In this document: piece after piece, positions 43,357 to 53,221 of the stretch | Numbering within the stretch: position 1 is the first letter of the stretch | Layout of the letters: each line of letters starts with the position of its first letter | NCBI GenBank assembly: GCA_947632215.1 | Contig: CANROJ010000003.1 | Span: 1-64,000, forward strand | DNA from: an uncultured Flavobacterium sp. | Lineage (GTDB): Bacteria > Bacteroidota > Bacteroidia > Flavobacteriales > Flavobacteriaceae | DNA length: 64,000 nt | Reading direction: 5' to 3' | Translations under genes and position numbers: made by a program | Notes under the pieces: model-generated | What the model saw: the letters and a program-made list of their open reading frames with translations, nothing else | What the model was told of the DNA's origin: nothing | Databases searched by the model: none

Positions 43357-43707
43357 ATGCAAGTTGAAGTAGTAAAATCTAAAATACACCGTGTAAAAGT
43401 AACAGGTGCTGATTTAAATTACATCGGTAGCATCACTATTGATGAGGCTTTATTAGAAGCTGCTAACATGATTGAGGGAGAAAAAGTTTCTATTGTTAAT
43501 GTTAATAATGGAGAGCGTTTTGAAACTTATATTATTCCAGGTACTAGAGATTCGGGAGAAATATGTTTAAATGGACCTGCGGCACGTAAAGTACATAAAG
43601 GGGACATAGTAATTATAATATCTTACGGAATCTTAGATTTTGAACAAGCAAAAATATTCAAACCAGCTATTGTCTTCCCTGACGAGCAAACAAACTTATT
43701 AAGATAA
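43357..43707 (+). CDS. panD: aspartate 1-decarboxylase
   Basis: [23 protein letters not shown] (G-S cleavage site), [20 protein letters not shown]. Confidence 0.97.
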   Translation: MQVEVVKSKIHRVKVTGADLNYIGSITIDEALLEAANMIEGEKVSIVNVNNGERFETYIIPGTRDSGEICLNGPAARKVHKGDIVIIISYGILDFEQAKIFKPAIVFPDEQTNLLR

Positions 43708-43718
43708 TTATTTCTTCA

Positions 43719-44681
43719 TTGAAAAAAAAAATAAGTAAAATAGCCAATACAACACTCCCTCTAATTTTGGGAGTGTTCTTGGTATATTATGCTTATAATC
43801 AATTCAGCGAGCAACAAATCAAGGAGATAATTCTCAACTTCACTAAAGCTAAGTACAAATATATATTTTTAGCTTCAATATTCACTTTAATAAGTCTTTG
43901 GGCACGAGCCTTTCGTTGGAAGTATGTTTTATCACATATGGGTTATTCTAGTAACACCTCAACTAACTTTATGGCCATATCCATTGGGTATCTTTTGAAC
44001 TTAACTGTTCCACGATCAGGCGAAGTATCTAGAGCACTGGTTTTACAAAAATACAACAACATACCTTTTGATAAATCCTTTGGTAGTATAATAGCCGAAC
44101 GTATCATAGATCTGATATGTTTACTTTCATGTGTTAGTTTAGCACTAGTTTTGCAATACGATATATTAAAGGAATTTCTATCTAACTATATTTCATTAGA
44201 TAAAACCCCTACTGTAATAGGAATACTTCTGTTTGCAATACTGAGTATATGGGTAGTGTTTTTTTGGGCGAAACATAGCATTATTACTTTTATCAAAAAT
44301 AAAATAAGTGGTCTACTAGAAGGAATCTCTAGCGTTGTTAAAATGGAGAAAAAAATAAGTTTTATACTCTTAACCCTTTTAATCTGGACTTGTTATATAG
44401 CAACTTTCTATTGTGCCACTTACGCACTGGCATCAACTTCACACTTATCCTTTGGGGCTATAATGGCAGCCTTTATTGCTGGAAGTTTTGCCATTTCTTT
44501 TACTAATGGAGGAATTGGTGCATTTCCGTTAATCATTACTGAGATTCTAAGTTTCTATAACGTAAATGCTGTTAACGCAGCATCTTTTGGTTGGATTATT
44601 TGGACAACGCAAACTGCAATCATTGTTATACTAGGTGCTATATCTTTTTTGTTATTACCTCTTGCGTTTTCTAAAAAGTAA
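43719..44681 (+). CDS. lysylphosphatidylglycerol synthase TM-region family (UPF0104) membrane protein
   Basis: Multi-TM; PRSGEVSRALVLQKY, FGSIIAERIIDL; TTG start 11 nt after panD. Confidence 0.85.
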   Translation: MKKKISKIANTTLPLILGVFLVYYAYNQFSEQQIKEIILNFTKAKYKYIFLASIFTLISLWARAFRWKYVLSHMGYSSNTSTNFMAISIGYLLNLTVPRSGEVSRALVLQKYNNIPFDKSFGSIIAERIIDLICLLSCVSLALVLQYDILKEFLSNYISLDKTPTVIGILLFAILSIWVVFFWAKHSIITFIKNKISGLLEGISSVVKMEKKISFILLTLLIWTCYIATFYCATYALASTSHLSFGAIMAAFIAGSFAISFTNGGIGAFPLIITEILSFYNVNAVNAASFGWIIWTTQTAIIVILGAISFLLLPLAFSKK

Positions 44682-44707
44682 TTTTTTTATTAAAAAAATA
44701 TCAAAAA

Positions 44708-44734
44708 AAAAGCCAGACAAATTGTCTAGCTTTT
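44708..44734. terminator. intrinsic terminator (tRNA-Asn and convergent membrane protein gene)
   Basis: AAAAGCcAGACaaattGTCTaGCTTTT hairpin. Confidence 0.75.
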
Positions 44735-44739
44735 CTCTG

Positions 44740-44813
44740 CTCCCCCTCTTGGGCTCGAACCAAGGACCCTCTGATTAACAGTCAGATGCTCTAACCAACT
44801 GAGCTAAGGAGGA
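44740..44813 (-). tRNA. tRNA-Asn (GTT)
   Basis: Reverse complement TCCTCCTTAGCTCAGTTGGTTAGAGCATCTGACTGTTAATCAGAGGGTCCTTGGTTCGAGCCCAAGAGGGGGAG folds as a cloverleaf; anticodon loop CTGTTAA. Confidence 0.95.
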
Positions 44814-44840
44814 AGGTGATGTATTACCTTTATTGCGTTG

Positions 44841-44871
44841 CAAATATAAGAGCTTTTTTCTTTCTTTACAA
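44841..44871 (-). promoter_or_regulatory. tRNA-Asn promoter (TTG-N20-TATATTTG)
   Basis: Minus strand TTG at 44869-44871, TATATTTG at 44841-44848. Confidence 0.6.
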
Positions 44872-44901
44872 AGAAAATACATCAAAATAATTCCTTTTTA
44901 A

Positions 44902-45540
44902 TTACTCATTTTTCAGGGTTGGCAACATCAATTTATAACGAGTTGCCAATAAGCGTATTACAAAAACAGAAGTTGCTGTGACAACTTGAATTAAAACAGT
45001 CTCCAACTCAAAATAAGTTAATAAATAATAAATACACACCCCAATAACACAAGTTACTGCATACCATTCCTGCCTAAATATTGCAGGAATCTCATTAATT
45101 AACATATCTCTGATGATACCACCAACCACTCCTGTACAAGTAGCCATAACGATTACTACCCACATTGGATAATCAAGAGCCAGAGTTTTTTCTGTACCAA
45201 CCACTACAAACAATCCAAGGCCAATACTGTCAAACCATAAAAAAGTATTGTTTAACCTAATAAGTCTTTTAGAAAACATGACAACCACCAAAAGGGCGAT
45301 AATCGTTCCCCAAGCATAAAGAGAAGTTAGTAACCAAAATGGTGTCAATCCAAGCAAAATATCTCTTAAAGTACCTCCACCTGTAGCGGTTGCAAAACCA
45401 ACAACTAAAGCCCCAAACCAATCTACATTTTTTGCTGAAGCCAAACGTATTCCTGAGATAGCAAAAGCAATAGTACCTATAAATTCTATAACAACAACAA
45501 AATTTATGGTATCCCACATATATAACAAAGAATCTATCAT
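44902..45540 (-). CDS. TRIC (trimeric intracellular cation) channel / UPF0126 family protein
   Basis: Paired repeats IGTIAFAISGIRLA...DWFGALVVGFATATGGGTLRDILLG and VVGTEKT...TGVVGGIIRDML. Confidence 0.9.
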   Translation of the reverse strand: MIDSLLYMWDTINFVVVIEFIGTIAFAISGIRLASAKNVDWFGALVVGFATATGGGTLRDILLGLTPFWLLTSLYAWGTIIALLVVVMFSKRLIRLNNTFLWFDSIGLGLFVVVGTEKTLALDYPMWVVIVMATCTGVVGGIIRDMLINEIPAIFRQEWYAVTCVIGVCIYYLLTYFELETVLIQVVTATSVFVIRLLATRYKLMLPTLKNE

Positions 45541-45566
45541 GTAAAATATATTGATTTTAAGCCACC

Positions 45567-46859
45567 TTATTTTATGACAATCGACTTTTTGTTGACAAAA
45601 TTAAGTAAACCTTCAATAGACATCTCTCTTCCAATACCAGAAAACTTATTACCACCAAAAGGCACTCTTGGATCAGATATTACCATCTCATTAATAAATA
45701 CTGCGCCATCCTCTAATTTAGAAATTTTACTCTTTAAAAGGTCTATGTCTTTAGAGAAAAGAGAAACTCCTAATCCAAACCTAGAGTCATTACTAAGGTC
45801 AATTGCTTGATCTAGATCAGTAAATCCTACCACAACAGCCAATGGGCCAAAAGTTTCTTGGTTAAAACAAGGCATACTAGGAGTGACTTGACTTAGTAAA
45901 GTTGGTTCAAACCAATTTTCATCTCTTTTTCCTCCAAATTCTAATTTAGCTCCTTGTTTTATCGACTCTTGCATAATATTCTCCAATTCAATAGCTAAAT
46001 CTTCTCTAGCCATATTTCCTATAGTAGTAGATGGATCCATTAAATCACCTCTTTTAAGGGTTTTAACTTCTTTAGAAAAGCGATCAATAAACTCCTCTAG
46101 AATAGATTCATGTATTAAAAAACGTTTTGCCGCAATACAACTCTGTCCAGTATTTTGAAAACGAGCCGACACTGCTAGAGGAACAACTTGTTCTAAATCT
46201 GCATCTTGACAAACTATAAAAGCATTACTACCTCCAAGTTCTAAAACCACAGGCTTGATAAGTTCTCCTGCTTTCTGGGCCACAGCACTTCCAGCGGCTT
46301 CACTTCCTGTTAAAGAAACACCCTTAATAACGGGGCTTTCTATAACACTGGCTACCTTAGCCGCCGCAATAGACAAATTCTGATAAATATTACTATACCC
46401 TTCAATAGTAAAACACTCCTGCAATGCTTTAGCCGATAGGGGAACATTACTAGCGTGCTTAACAACAACTGTATTTCCCGCTACAATGGCTGGAATAGCA
46501 AAACGAAACACTTGCCAAAAAGGAAAGTTCCAAGGCATTACCCCCAAAATAACCCCCAAAGGATCGTTTACAGTATAGGTTTGTGACCAATTAGTTTTAA
46601 TAGTTCTTCCTTGAATAATTTGCTCAGCGTTTTCGATGTAGTAATCGATTAACACAGCACATTTTTTAACCTCTGCAATACTTTGAGAAATAGGCTTATG
46701 CATATCCTTGGTCATTTGTTCTGCATAAAGTAAAGTATTATCCAAAAGCTTTCTCTTAACTTTCTCCAAATAAAGAACTCTTTGGCTAACACAAAGCTCT
46801 TTCCATTCGAAATAAGACACATTTGCCTGTTGTAATTGGTGTTCGATATCTTTTTCCAT
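45567..46859 (-). CDS. aldehyde dehydrogenase (succinate-semialdehyde dehydrogenase-like)
   Basis: [53 protein letters not shown]. Confidence 0.93.
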   Translation of the reverse strand: MEKDIEHQLQQANVSYFEWKELCVSQRVLYLEKVKRKLLDNTLLYAEQMTKDMHKPISQSIAEVKKCAVLIDYYIENAEQIIQGRTIKTNWSQTYTVNDPLGVILGVMPWNFPFWQVFRFAIPAIVAGNTVVVKHASNVPLSAKALQECFTIEGYSNIYQNLSIAAAKVASVIESPVIKGVSLTGSEAAGSAVAQKAGELIKPVVLELGGSNAFIVCQDADLEQVVPLAVSARFQNTGQSCIAAKRFLIHESILEEFIDRFSKEVKTLKRGDLMDPSTTIGNMAREDLAIELENIMQESIKQGAKLEFGGKRDENWFEPTLLSQVTPSMPCFNQETFGPLAVVVGFTDLDQAIDLSNDSRFGLGVSLFSKDIDLLKSKISKLEDGAVFINEMVISDPRVPFGGNKFSGIGREMSIEGLLNFVNKKSIVIK

Positions 46860-46950
46860 ATATAAATTTTTACAGACTAGAAAGTTACTAAAACAAACTT
46901 GTCCAATTATTGATTATAAACTACCTTAGTAACCAGAAAAAACAACTATT

Positions 46951-47121
46951 ATGAAAAGAAATACTAATATTTTTCTTCTGGGTATCGTACTTTTAATGGC
47001 TACCATTATTTTATTTACCTTAGACCTTATTAACGATCAAACTGCATACTTTATTGGTTCAGTTTGTATGGTTATGATTGCAATGCCTATTGTTATCTAT
47101 ATTTTTAATAAAGCAGGCTAA
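46951..47121 (+). CDS. small membrane protein (56 aa, two TM segments)
   Basis: MKRNTNIFLLGIVLLMATIILFTLDLINDQTAYFIGSVCMVMIAMPIVIYIFNKAG*; hydrophobic helices; just below the ORF-track length cut-off. Confidence 0.6.
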   Translation: MKRNTNIFLLGIVLLMATIILFTLDLINDQTAYFIGSVCMVMIAMPIVIYIFNKAG

Positions 47122-47141
47122 CTTTAAAAATTATACTACAA

Positions 47142-47315
47142 ATGAAAAACAACCTTTTACTTTTAAGTCTAGGTTTAATCTTAATTGCATTAACGCTTTT
47201 CTTACAAACCCAAAACATTCTAAGTGAGACAGGAAGCTCTATCGGTCTAGTAATAGCCTTAATCATCACTGTAATACCACTTTCCAAGCTAGTATTTAAG
47301 AATTTAAAAAAATAA
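47142..47315 (+). CDS. small membrane protein (57 aa, two TM segments)
   Basis: MKNNLLLLSLGLILIALTLFLQTQNILSETGSSIGLVIALIITVIPLSKLVFKNLKK*; 20 nt after the previous small ORF; followed directly by a terminator. Confidence 0.6.
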   Translation: MKNNLLLLSLGLILIALTLFLQTQNILSETGSSIGLVIALIITVIPLSKLVFKNLKK

Positions 47316-47345
47316 AAAAACCGGTATAGTAATATACCGGTTTTT
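47316..47345. terminator. bidirectional intrinsic terminator
   Basis: AAAAACCGGTATA-GTAA-TATACCGGTTTTT perfect hairpin. Confidence 0.85.
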
Positions 47346-47350
47346 ATTTA

Positions 47351-48301
47351 TTATTTCAATACCTTCTCAAGATTTTCTAACATTTCTTCGCTCATCGATG
47401 CTAAATCATACTTGCACTTCCATCCCCAATCTTTCATCGCACTAGAATCATCAATACTAGCTGGCCAACTATTAGCAATAGCCTGACGGAAATCCGGATT
47501 GTATTGTATAGTAAAATCAGGTATATGCTTTTTTATTTGTTCATAAATCTGCTCAGGAGTAAAAGATACCCCTGCTAAATTATAAGAAGATCTAATCTTC
47601 ACATCTTCTTTCTTTGCCTGCATAATTCCAACAGTAGCATTCAAAGCATCATCCATATACATCATTGGCAATGCAGAATCTTTACTTAAGAAGCAGTCAT
47701 AGTGTTTATCTTGGATTGCTTTATAAAAAATATCCACAGCATAATCTGTAGTACCTCCACCTGGGGGTGTGGTCCATGAAATTAAGCCAGGGTATCGTAT
47801 ACTTCTAACGTCCACTCCAAATTTATTAAAATAGTATTCACACCAGCGTTCTCCAGATTGTTTAGAAATACCATATACAGTACTTGGTTCCATCACTGTA
47901 TATTGAGGAGTATTAAATCTAGGGGTTGTTGGTCCAAAAACAGCGATAGAAGACGGCCAGAAAATTTTCTTTATTTTTCCTTCCTTAGCAAGATTTAAAA
48001 CATGAAACAAAGAGTTCATATTTAATTCCCAAGCAAAAGCGGGGTTTTTCTCTGCAGTAGCAGAAAGCAAAGCAGCCATTAAGTAAACTTCATCGACTTG
48101 ATACTTCTCTACCACAGCAGCAACAGCCTCATAGTCCATTGCATTAATAATCTCAAATGGCCCTGAGTTCATTAAGACCTCATTACCTTCTCTAATATCC
48201 GAGGCTATTACGTTCTGATTACCGTATATTCCTCTTAACTTTAATGTAAGCTCGGATCCTATTTGTCCGCATGCTCCAATGATTAGAATTTTGGTTCCCA
48301 T
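47351..48301 (-). CDS. SDR-type NAD-dependent L-threonine 3-dehydrogenase / epimerase family
   Basis: ILIIGACGQIGSELT Rossmann motif, WPSSIAVFGP, YGISKQSGE, RYPGLISWTTPPGGGTTDYAVDIF, MYMDDALNATVGIMQA. Confidence 0.88.
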   Translation of the reverse strand: MGTKILIIGACGQIGSELTLKLRGIYGNQNVIASDIREGNEVLMNSGPFEIINAMDYEAVAAVVEKYQVDEVYLMAALLSATAEKNPAFAWELNMNSLFHVLNLAKEGKIKKIFWPSSIAVFGPTTPRFNTPQYTVMEPSTVYGISKQSGERWCEYYFNKFGVDVRSIRYPGLISWTTPPGGGTTDYAVDIFYKAIQDKHYDCFLSKDSALPMMYMDDALNATVGIMQAKKEDVKIRSSYNLAGVSFTPEQIYEQIKKHIPDFTIQYNPDFRQAIANSWPASIDDSSAMKDWGWKCKYDLASMSEEMLENLEKVLK

Positions 48302-48324
48302 TAAACTAATGTTTTAATTCCTTA

Positions 48325-48427
48325 CAAATATAACTTAACTACTCACATATTATCAAAAATAATTAGGTTTACTTTCACCTTAAGATAATATTCCATTTAA
48401 CTGTGCATTTGTTAAGTTATAACTTTG
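48325..48427. promoter_or_regulatory. divergent promoter region with 11-bp perfect inverted repeat
   Basis: TATAACTTAAC (48329-48339) and GTTAAGTTATA (48411-48421) overlap minus -7 TATATTTG (48325-48332) and plus -7 TAACTTTG (48420-48427). Confidence 0.45.
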
Positions 48428-48453
48428 TAAATTTGAAGCATATTTATTTTAAG

Positions 48454-49041
48454 ATGAAAAAAGGAATATTTCTTACTTTACAAATACTTTTAACTTGTTT
48501 GTTACTATTCTCTTGTCAAGAGAAAGATAAAATGCAACAGAGCTTAAAAGACAGAGCTTTACTCCATCAAGATAGTGTTTTTAACTTTCTTGAAGATTCT
48601 TGGCACTTTACACTAAAGCAACCTTCTAGTGAATTGAACCAAATACTAGAGCAGTGGAAGATATGGCAAGAATTCACCCAAGAATTAGAGATAAAACCTG
48701 TTACCTCAATTAGAGCCTTTCAGAATCAAATTAAGGTAATTGATAATAAACTACAATCTCTAATATATTTAAAATATCCAGAACAATTAGATACCGCAGA
48801 TATTAAAGCTAGGATAACTGTTTTATCTACTTCTTTGAAGAATTTAAATATGTTTTTACACTTACAGCATATTGAAATAGATAAGATTCAATACGCCTTA
48901 GATCAAGTAAATGAAAACTTAGATATCTTAATGACCCAAATGCAAAACAATCTAAGCAAACCTACTTTACACACTCCAAATTCCACTAGTGATGTTGAGT
49001 TGCTTTTAGATACAGTTAGAAGAGCTAATCCAAATAACTAA
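48454..49041 (+). CDS. hypothetical lipoprotein
   Basis: Lipoprotein signal MKKGIFLTLQILLTCLLLFSC; start placed at this Met rather than at 48403, which lies upstream of the promoter. Confidence 0.7.
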   Translation: MKKGIFLTLQILLTCLLLFSCQEKDKMQQSLKDRALLHQDSVFNFLEDSWHFTLKQPSSELNQILEQWKIWQEFTQELEIKPVTSIRAFQNQIKVIDNKLQSLIYLKYPEQLDTADIKARITVLSTSLKNLNMFLHLQHIEIDKIQYALDQVNENLDILMTQMQNNLSKPTLHTPNSTSDVELLLDTVRRANPNN

Positions 49042-49057
49042 AAAAGCCATAAAAAAA

Positions 49058-52000
49058 ATGGATGTTAAAAAATTATTTGCTAAATCCTCTAAGACACAAT
49101 TAATCTTAAAAGATTTACAAACCAATAAACAAAAATTACATTTTAAAGGTCTAGTAGGGTCTTCTATATCCTTTTTAGTAGAAAATATCTTTACACAAGG
49201 CGATCAAACGTTCTTATTACTTTTTAACGACAAAGAGCAAGCCGCATATCACCTAAATGACTTAGAGGCTCTTATAAATAAACAGGATGTCTTATTTTAT
49301 CCTAGTTCTTATAAAAAGCCATATCAAATTGAAGATACCGATAATGCAAATATTCTCTTAAGAGCAGAAGTTCTAAATCGTATCAACTCCTCTAAGAAAC
49401 CTCTTGTTATTGTATCATATCCCGATGCTATCTTTGAAAAAGTAGTAACACAAAAAACATTAGAGCAAAATACTTTGAAGATCAAAGTACAAGACAAATT
49501 AAACATTGAATTTTTAAACGAAACTCTTTTTGAATACAACTTCAAACGAGTTGATTTTGTTGCAGAACCAGGAGAGTTTGCTCTAAGAGGAGGAATAGTA
49601 GATGTTTTTTCTTTTTCAAATGATCACCCATATAGATTAGAATTTTTTGGAGATGAAATAGACTCCATCAGAACTTTTGATGTTGAAACTCAATTATCCC
49701 TAGAACTAAAAAATAAAATAACTATTCTTCCTAATTTAGAAGATAAATTTACCCAACAAACAAGAGAGAGTTTCCTAAAGTATCTACCAGTCTCCAGTGT
49801 TGTCTTAAATCAAAATATTACCCTGGCCGAGCAAAGACTAGAGGATCTATTTTCCAAAGCAAACAAAGCATATGACCAACTTTCCAAAAGTGTTAAACAT
49901 GCTACACCTGAGCAAATGTTTATTGGATCCAAGGAATTTATTAAAGACTTAGAGCTCTTAAAAAGTATAGAATTAACCTCTACACAAACTTTCGAAAACC
50001 CAAAGACTTATGAATTTATAACCAAACCTCAACCTTCTTTTAATAAACAATTTGACCTTTTAGCTAAAGATTTAATTCAAAATTCGCAAGATGGTTTAAC
50101 CAATTACCTCTTTTGCGCAAATGAAGGGCAAGCTAGGCGATTTAAAGAGATTTTTACAGCTTTAAAAGAACAAAATAACAATTTAGAGGCAGTTTCTTAT
50201 AAGACATTAGTTTTTCCATTGTATGAAGGTTTTATAGATTTAGAAAATCAAATTGCTTGCTATACGGACCATCAAATTTTTGAAAGATACCATAAGTTTA
50301 CAATAAAAAACACTGCTACAAAAAAACAAACTATTACCCTAAAAGAATTAACATCTTTGAGCGTAGGAGATTATGTGACCCACATTGATCACGGTATTGG
50401 TAAATTTGGAGGATTACAGAAAATAGAGGTAGATGGAAAAACACAGGAAGCCATTAAATTAGTCTACGCTGATAATGATCTTGTCTATGTAAGCATTCAC
50501 TCGTTACACAAAATAGCTAAATACAATGGTAAAGATTCCGTAGCTCCTAAAGTACATAAAATAGGTTCTAACGTATGGAAAAACCTTAAAAATAAGACTA
50601 AAGCAAGAGTTAAACACATTGCATTTAATCTTATTCAACTTTATGCCAAGCGAAAATTGCAAAAAGGGTTCCGTTTCGCACCAGATAGTTACTTACAGCA
50701 CGAGCTAGAAAGTTCCTTTATATATGAGGATACTCCAGACCAAATATCTGCTACACAGGATGTGAAAAACGACATGGAAAGTGATCGTCCTATGGATAGA
50801 TTAATCTGTGGTGATGTAGGTTTTGGAAAAACGGAAGTAGCCATTAGAGCAGCTTTTAAAGCAGTTGAAAACGGAAAACAAGTAGCCATATTAGTTCCAA
50901 CAACTATACTTGCTTTCCAACATTTTAAAACATTCAGCGAACGATTAAAAGATATGCCTCTAAGAGTGGATTACCTTAATCGCTTTAGAACTACAAAGGA
51001 AAAAACGGAAATTTTACATCAACTTGCACTTGGAAAAATTGATATCTTAATAGGTACGCATCAAATTGTTAATAAAAATGTTGTCTTTAAAGATCTAGGA
51101 TTACTAATTATCGATGAAGAACAAAAATTTGGAGTGGCCGTTAAAGATAAGCTAAAAACCATTTCCGAGAATGTAGATACCTTAACCCTAACAGCTACCC
51201 CTATTCCTAGAACCTTGCAGTTCTCCTTAATGGCTGCTAGAGATTTATCGGTTATATCTACTCCACCACCCAATAGATACCCTATTGAAACACAAGTGAT
51301 TGGTTTTAACGAAGAAATTATAAGAGATGCCATTTCTTACGAAATAGAACGTGGAGGACAAGTGTACTTTATTAATAATCGAATTGAGAATATTAAGGAG
51401 GTAGCTGGTATGATTCAACGATTAGTCCCTGATGCTAAAGTAGGAGTAGGTCATGGTCAATTAGATGGTAAAAAACTCGAAGAATTAATGTTATCATTCA
51501 TGGATGGTAAATTCGACGTTTTAGTTGCTACAACAATTATTGAAAGTGGTTTGGATGTACCTAATGCCAATACTATTTTGATTAATAATGCCAATAATTT
51601 TGGACTATCCGACTTACACCAAATGAGAGGAAGAGTCGGTAGGAGTAACAAAAAAGCTTTCTGTTACTTTATTTGCCCACCCTTTTCACTTATGACAGAA
51701 GAAGCAAGAAAAAGAATTCACGCCCTAGAACAATTTAGTGACTTAGGAAGTGGCTTTAATATAGCTATGAAAGATCTAGAAATTAGAGGCGCTGGAGATA
51801 TTTTGGGAGGAGAACAAAGTGGTTTTATTAACGAAATCGGATTTGAAACCTATCAAAAAATCATGCAAGAAGCTATAGATGAGTTAAAACAAGACGAGTT
51901 CAAAGAACTTTATCAAGACCAAGAGTCTGAGAAAGATATTGTTTTTGTAAAAGAAACTCAAATTGATACAGACTTCGAAATTCTTTTCCCTGATGAATAT

Positions 52001-52414
52001 ATAAACAACATTAGTGAGAGACTTAATTTATACAATGAACTAAGTCAATTGGAAAACGAAGATCAATTAAAAGCCTACGAAGATCGCTTAGCAGACCGTT
52101 TTGGTCCCTTGCCAAAACAAGCTATAGATCTTTTAAATAGCTTAAGAATAAAATGGTATGTAGCAAAAATGGGAATTGAGAAAGTAGTATTGAAAAAAGG
52201 AAAAATGCTCTGCTATTTTGTTTCTGCTAAGGAAAATGCTTTCTATCAATCCAGCTCTTTTAATCAAATTCTTAGTTTTGTTCAACACAATTCGAATATA
52301 TGCACCATTAAAGAAAAACAAACAAAACAAGGTTTACGTTTAATCTTGACTTTTGACCAAGTTAAGTCTATTCAGAAAGCTTTACAATACTCACAACTAT
52401 TATATAATCACTAG
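49058..52414 (+). CDS. mfd: transcription-repair coupling factor
   Basis: YVTHIDHGIGKFGGL RID domain, CGDVGFGKTEVAIRAAF Walker A, LTATPIPRTLQFSL, DLHQMRGRVGRS. Confidence 0.98.
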   Translation: MDVKKLFAKSSKTQLILKDLQTNKQKLHFKGLVGSSISFLVENIFTQGDQTFLLLFNDKEQAAYHLNDLEALINKQDVLFYPSSYKKPYQIEDTDNANILLRAEVLNRINSSKKPLVIVSYPDAIFEKVVTQKTLEQNTLKIKVQDKLNIEFLNETLFEYNFKRVDFVAEPGEFALRGGIVDVFSFSNDHPYRLEFFGDEIDSIRTFDVETQLSLELKNKITILPNLEDKFTQQTRESFLKYLPVSSVVLNQNITLAEQRLEDLFSKANKAYDQLSKSVKHATPEQMFIGSKEFIKDLELLKSIELTSTQTFENPKTYEFITKPQPSFNKQFDLLAKDLIQNSQDGLTNYLFCANEGQARRFKEIFTALKEQNNNLEAVSYKTLVFPLYEGFIDLENQIACYTDHQIFERYHKFTIKNTATKKQTITLKELTSLSVGDYVTHIDHGIGKFGGLQKIEVDGKTQEAIKLVYADNDLVYVSIHSLHKIAKYNGKDSVAPKVHKIGSNVWKNLKNKTKARVKHIAFNLIQLYAKRKLQKGFRFAPDSYLQHELESSFIYEDTPDQISATQDVKNDMESDRPMDRLICGDVGFGKTEVAIRAAFKAVENGKQVAILVPTTILAFQHFKTFSERLKDMPLRVDYLNRFRTTKEKTEILHQLALGKIDILIGTHQIVNKNVVFKDLGLLIIDEEQKFGVAVKDKLKTISENVDTLTLTATPIPRTLQFSLMAARDLSVISTPPPNRYPIETQVIGFNEEIIRDAISYEIERGGQVYFINNRIENIKEVAGMIQRLVPDAKVGVGHGQLDGKKLEELMLSFMDGKFDVLVATTIIESGLDVPNANTILINNANNFGLSDLHQMRGRVGRSNKKAFCYFICPPFSLMTEEARKRIHALEQFSDLGSGFNIAMKDLEIRGAGDILGGEQSGFINEIGFETYQKIMQEAIDELKQDEFKELYQDQESEKDIVFVKETQIDTDFEILFPDEYINNISERLNLYNELSQLENEDQLKAYEDRLADRFGPLPKQAIDLLNSLRIKWYVAKMGIEKVVLKKGKMLCYFVSAKENAFYQSSSFNQILSFVQHNSNICTIKEKQTKQGLRLILTFDQVKSIQKALQYSQLLYNH

Positions 52415-52442
52415 CACCGATTAGAATCTCAAAAGATAAAAA

Positions 52443-53156
52443 ATGAATACCAATACTATAAAAGTTATAGCCTTTGATGCCGACGACACACTTTGGATAA
52501 ATGAACCTTTCTTTAACCAAGCTGAAAAACAATTCTGCATCTTACTGGAAGATTACCTAACCCACCAAAGTATCTCACAGGTCTTATTTAAAACCCAGAT
52601 TGACAACTTACCCTTATATGGTTACGGTATAAAAGGTTTTACACTTTCCATGTTAGAAGCATCCCAATACATATCCAAAGGGCATGTTTCTTCTAATACT
52701 ACCAAAAAAATTCTGCAAATAGGAAAAGAACTTTTAACTAAACCGGTAGAGTTATTAGATGATGTAACAAACGTGCTACAGGAGCTACAAAGTAAATATA
52801 AGCTTGTGGTGGCCACCAAAGGAGATTTGAAGGATCAACACAGAAAGCTTCATAAATCAGGATTAGGTCATTACTTTCATCATATAGAAGTAATGACAGA
52901 CAAAGAACCTTATGATTATATACAATTATTGAAGCGATTAGATATCACTGCTCAAGAATTTCTAATGATTGGTAATTCACTTCGTTCAGATGTACTTCCA
53001 GTATTAGAATTAGGAGGTTACGCTGTTCATGTACCTTTTCACACTACTTGGCTGCATGAACACGTAGATCATGAAGTAGTACATCCTAATTTTAGCACAA
53101 TTAAGAAACTATCTCAGATTATAGACTTACTGCCATTAAAATCAGGTATTAAATAG
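52443..53156 (+). CDS. HAD-family hydrolase
   Basis: AFDADDTLWINEPFF, LVVATKGD, MIGNSLRSDVLPVLELGGYAVHVP. Confidence 0.92.
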   Translation: MNTNTIKVIAFDADDTLWINEPFFNQAEKQFCILLEDYLTHQSISQVLFKTQIDNLPLYGYGIKGFTLSMLEASQYISKGHVSSNTTKKILQIGKELLTKPVELLDDVTNVLQELQSKYKLVVATKGDLKDQHRKLHKSGLGHYFHHIEVMTDKEPYDYIQLLKRLDITAQEFLMIGNSLRSDVLPVLELGGYAVHVPFHTTWLHEHVDHEVVHPNFSTIKKLSQIIDLLPLKSGIK

Positions 53157-53184
53157 AACAAGGTCTCAAATTTGAGACCTTGTT
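53157..53184. terminator. bidirectional intrinsic terminator (28-bp perfect palindrome)
   Basis: AACAAGGTCTCAAATTTGAGACCTTGTT. Confidence 0.85.
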
Positions 53185-53221
53185 CATTATATATATACTT
53201 TAACACTATTATAAAGAGAAA

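Noticed and set aside
45269-45517. 82-aa Cys/Tyr-rich frame-shifted ORF within the TRIC channel gene
   Set aside because: Same strand but alternative frame of a conserved membrane protein; unusual composition is a frame artefact
47105-47287. 60-aa minus-strand ORF
   Set aside because: Antisense to the second small membrane protein, which has better hydrophobic-helix structure and spacing
53157-53184. 28-bp perfect palindrome
   Set aside because: Explained as a bidirectional terminator between convergent genes, not a recognition or mobile-element site
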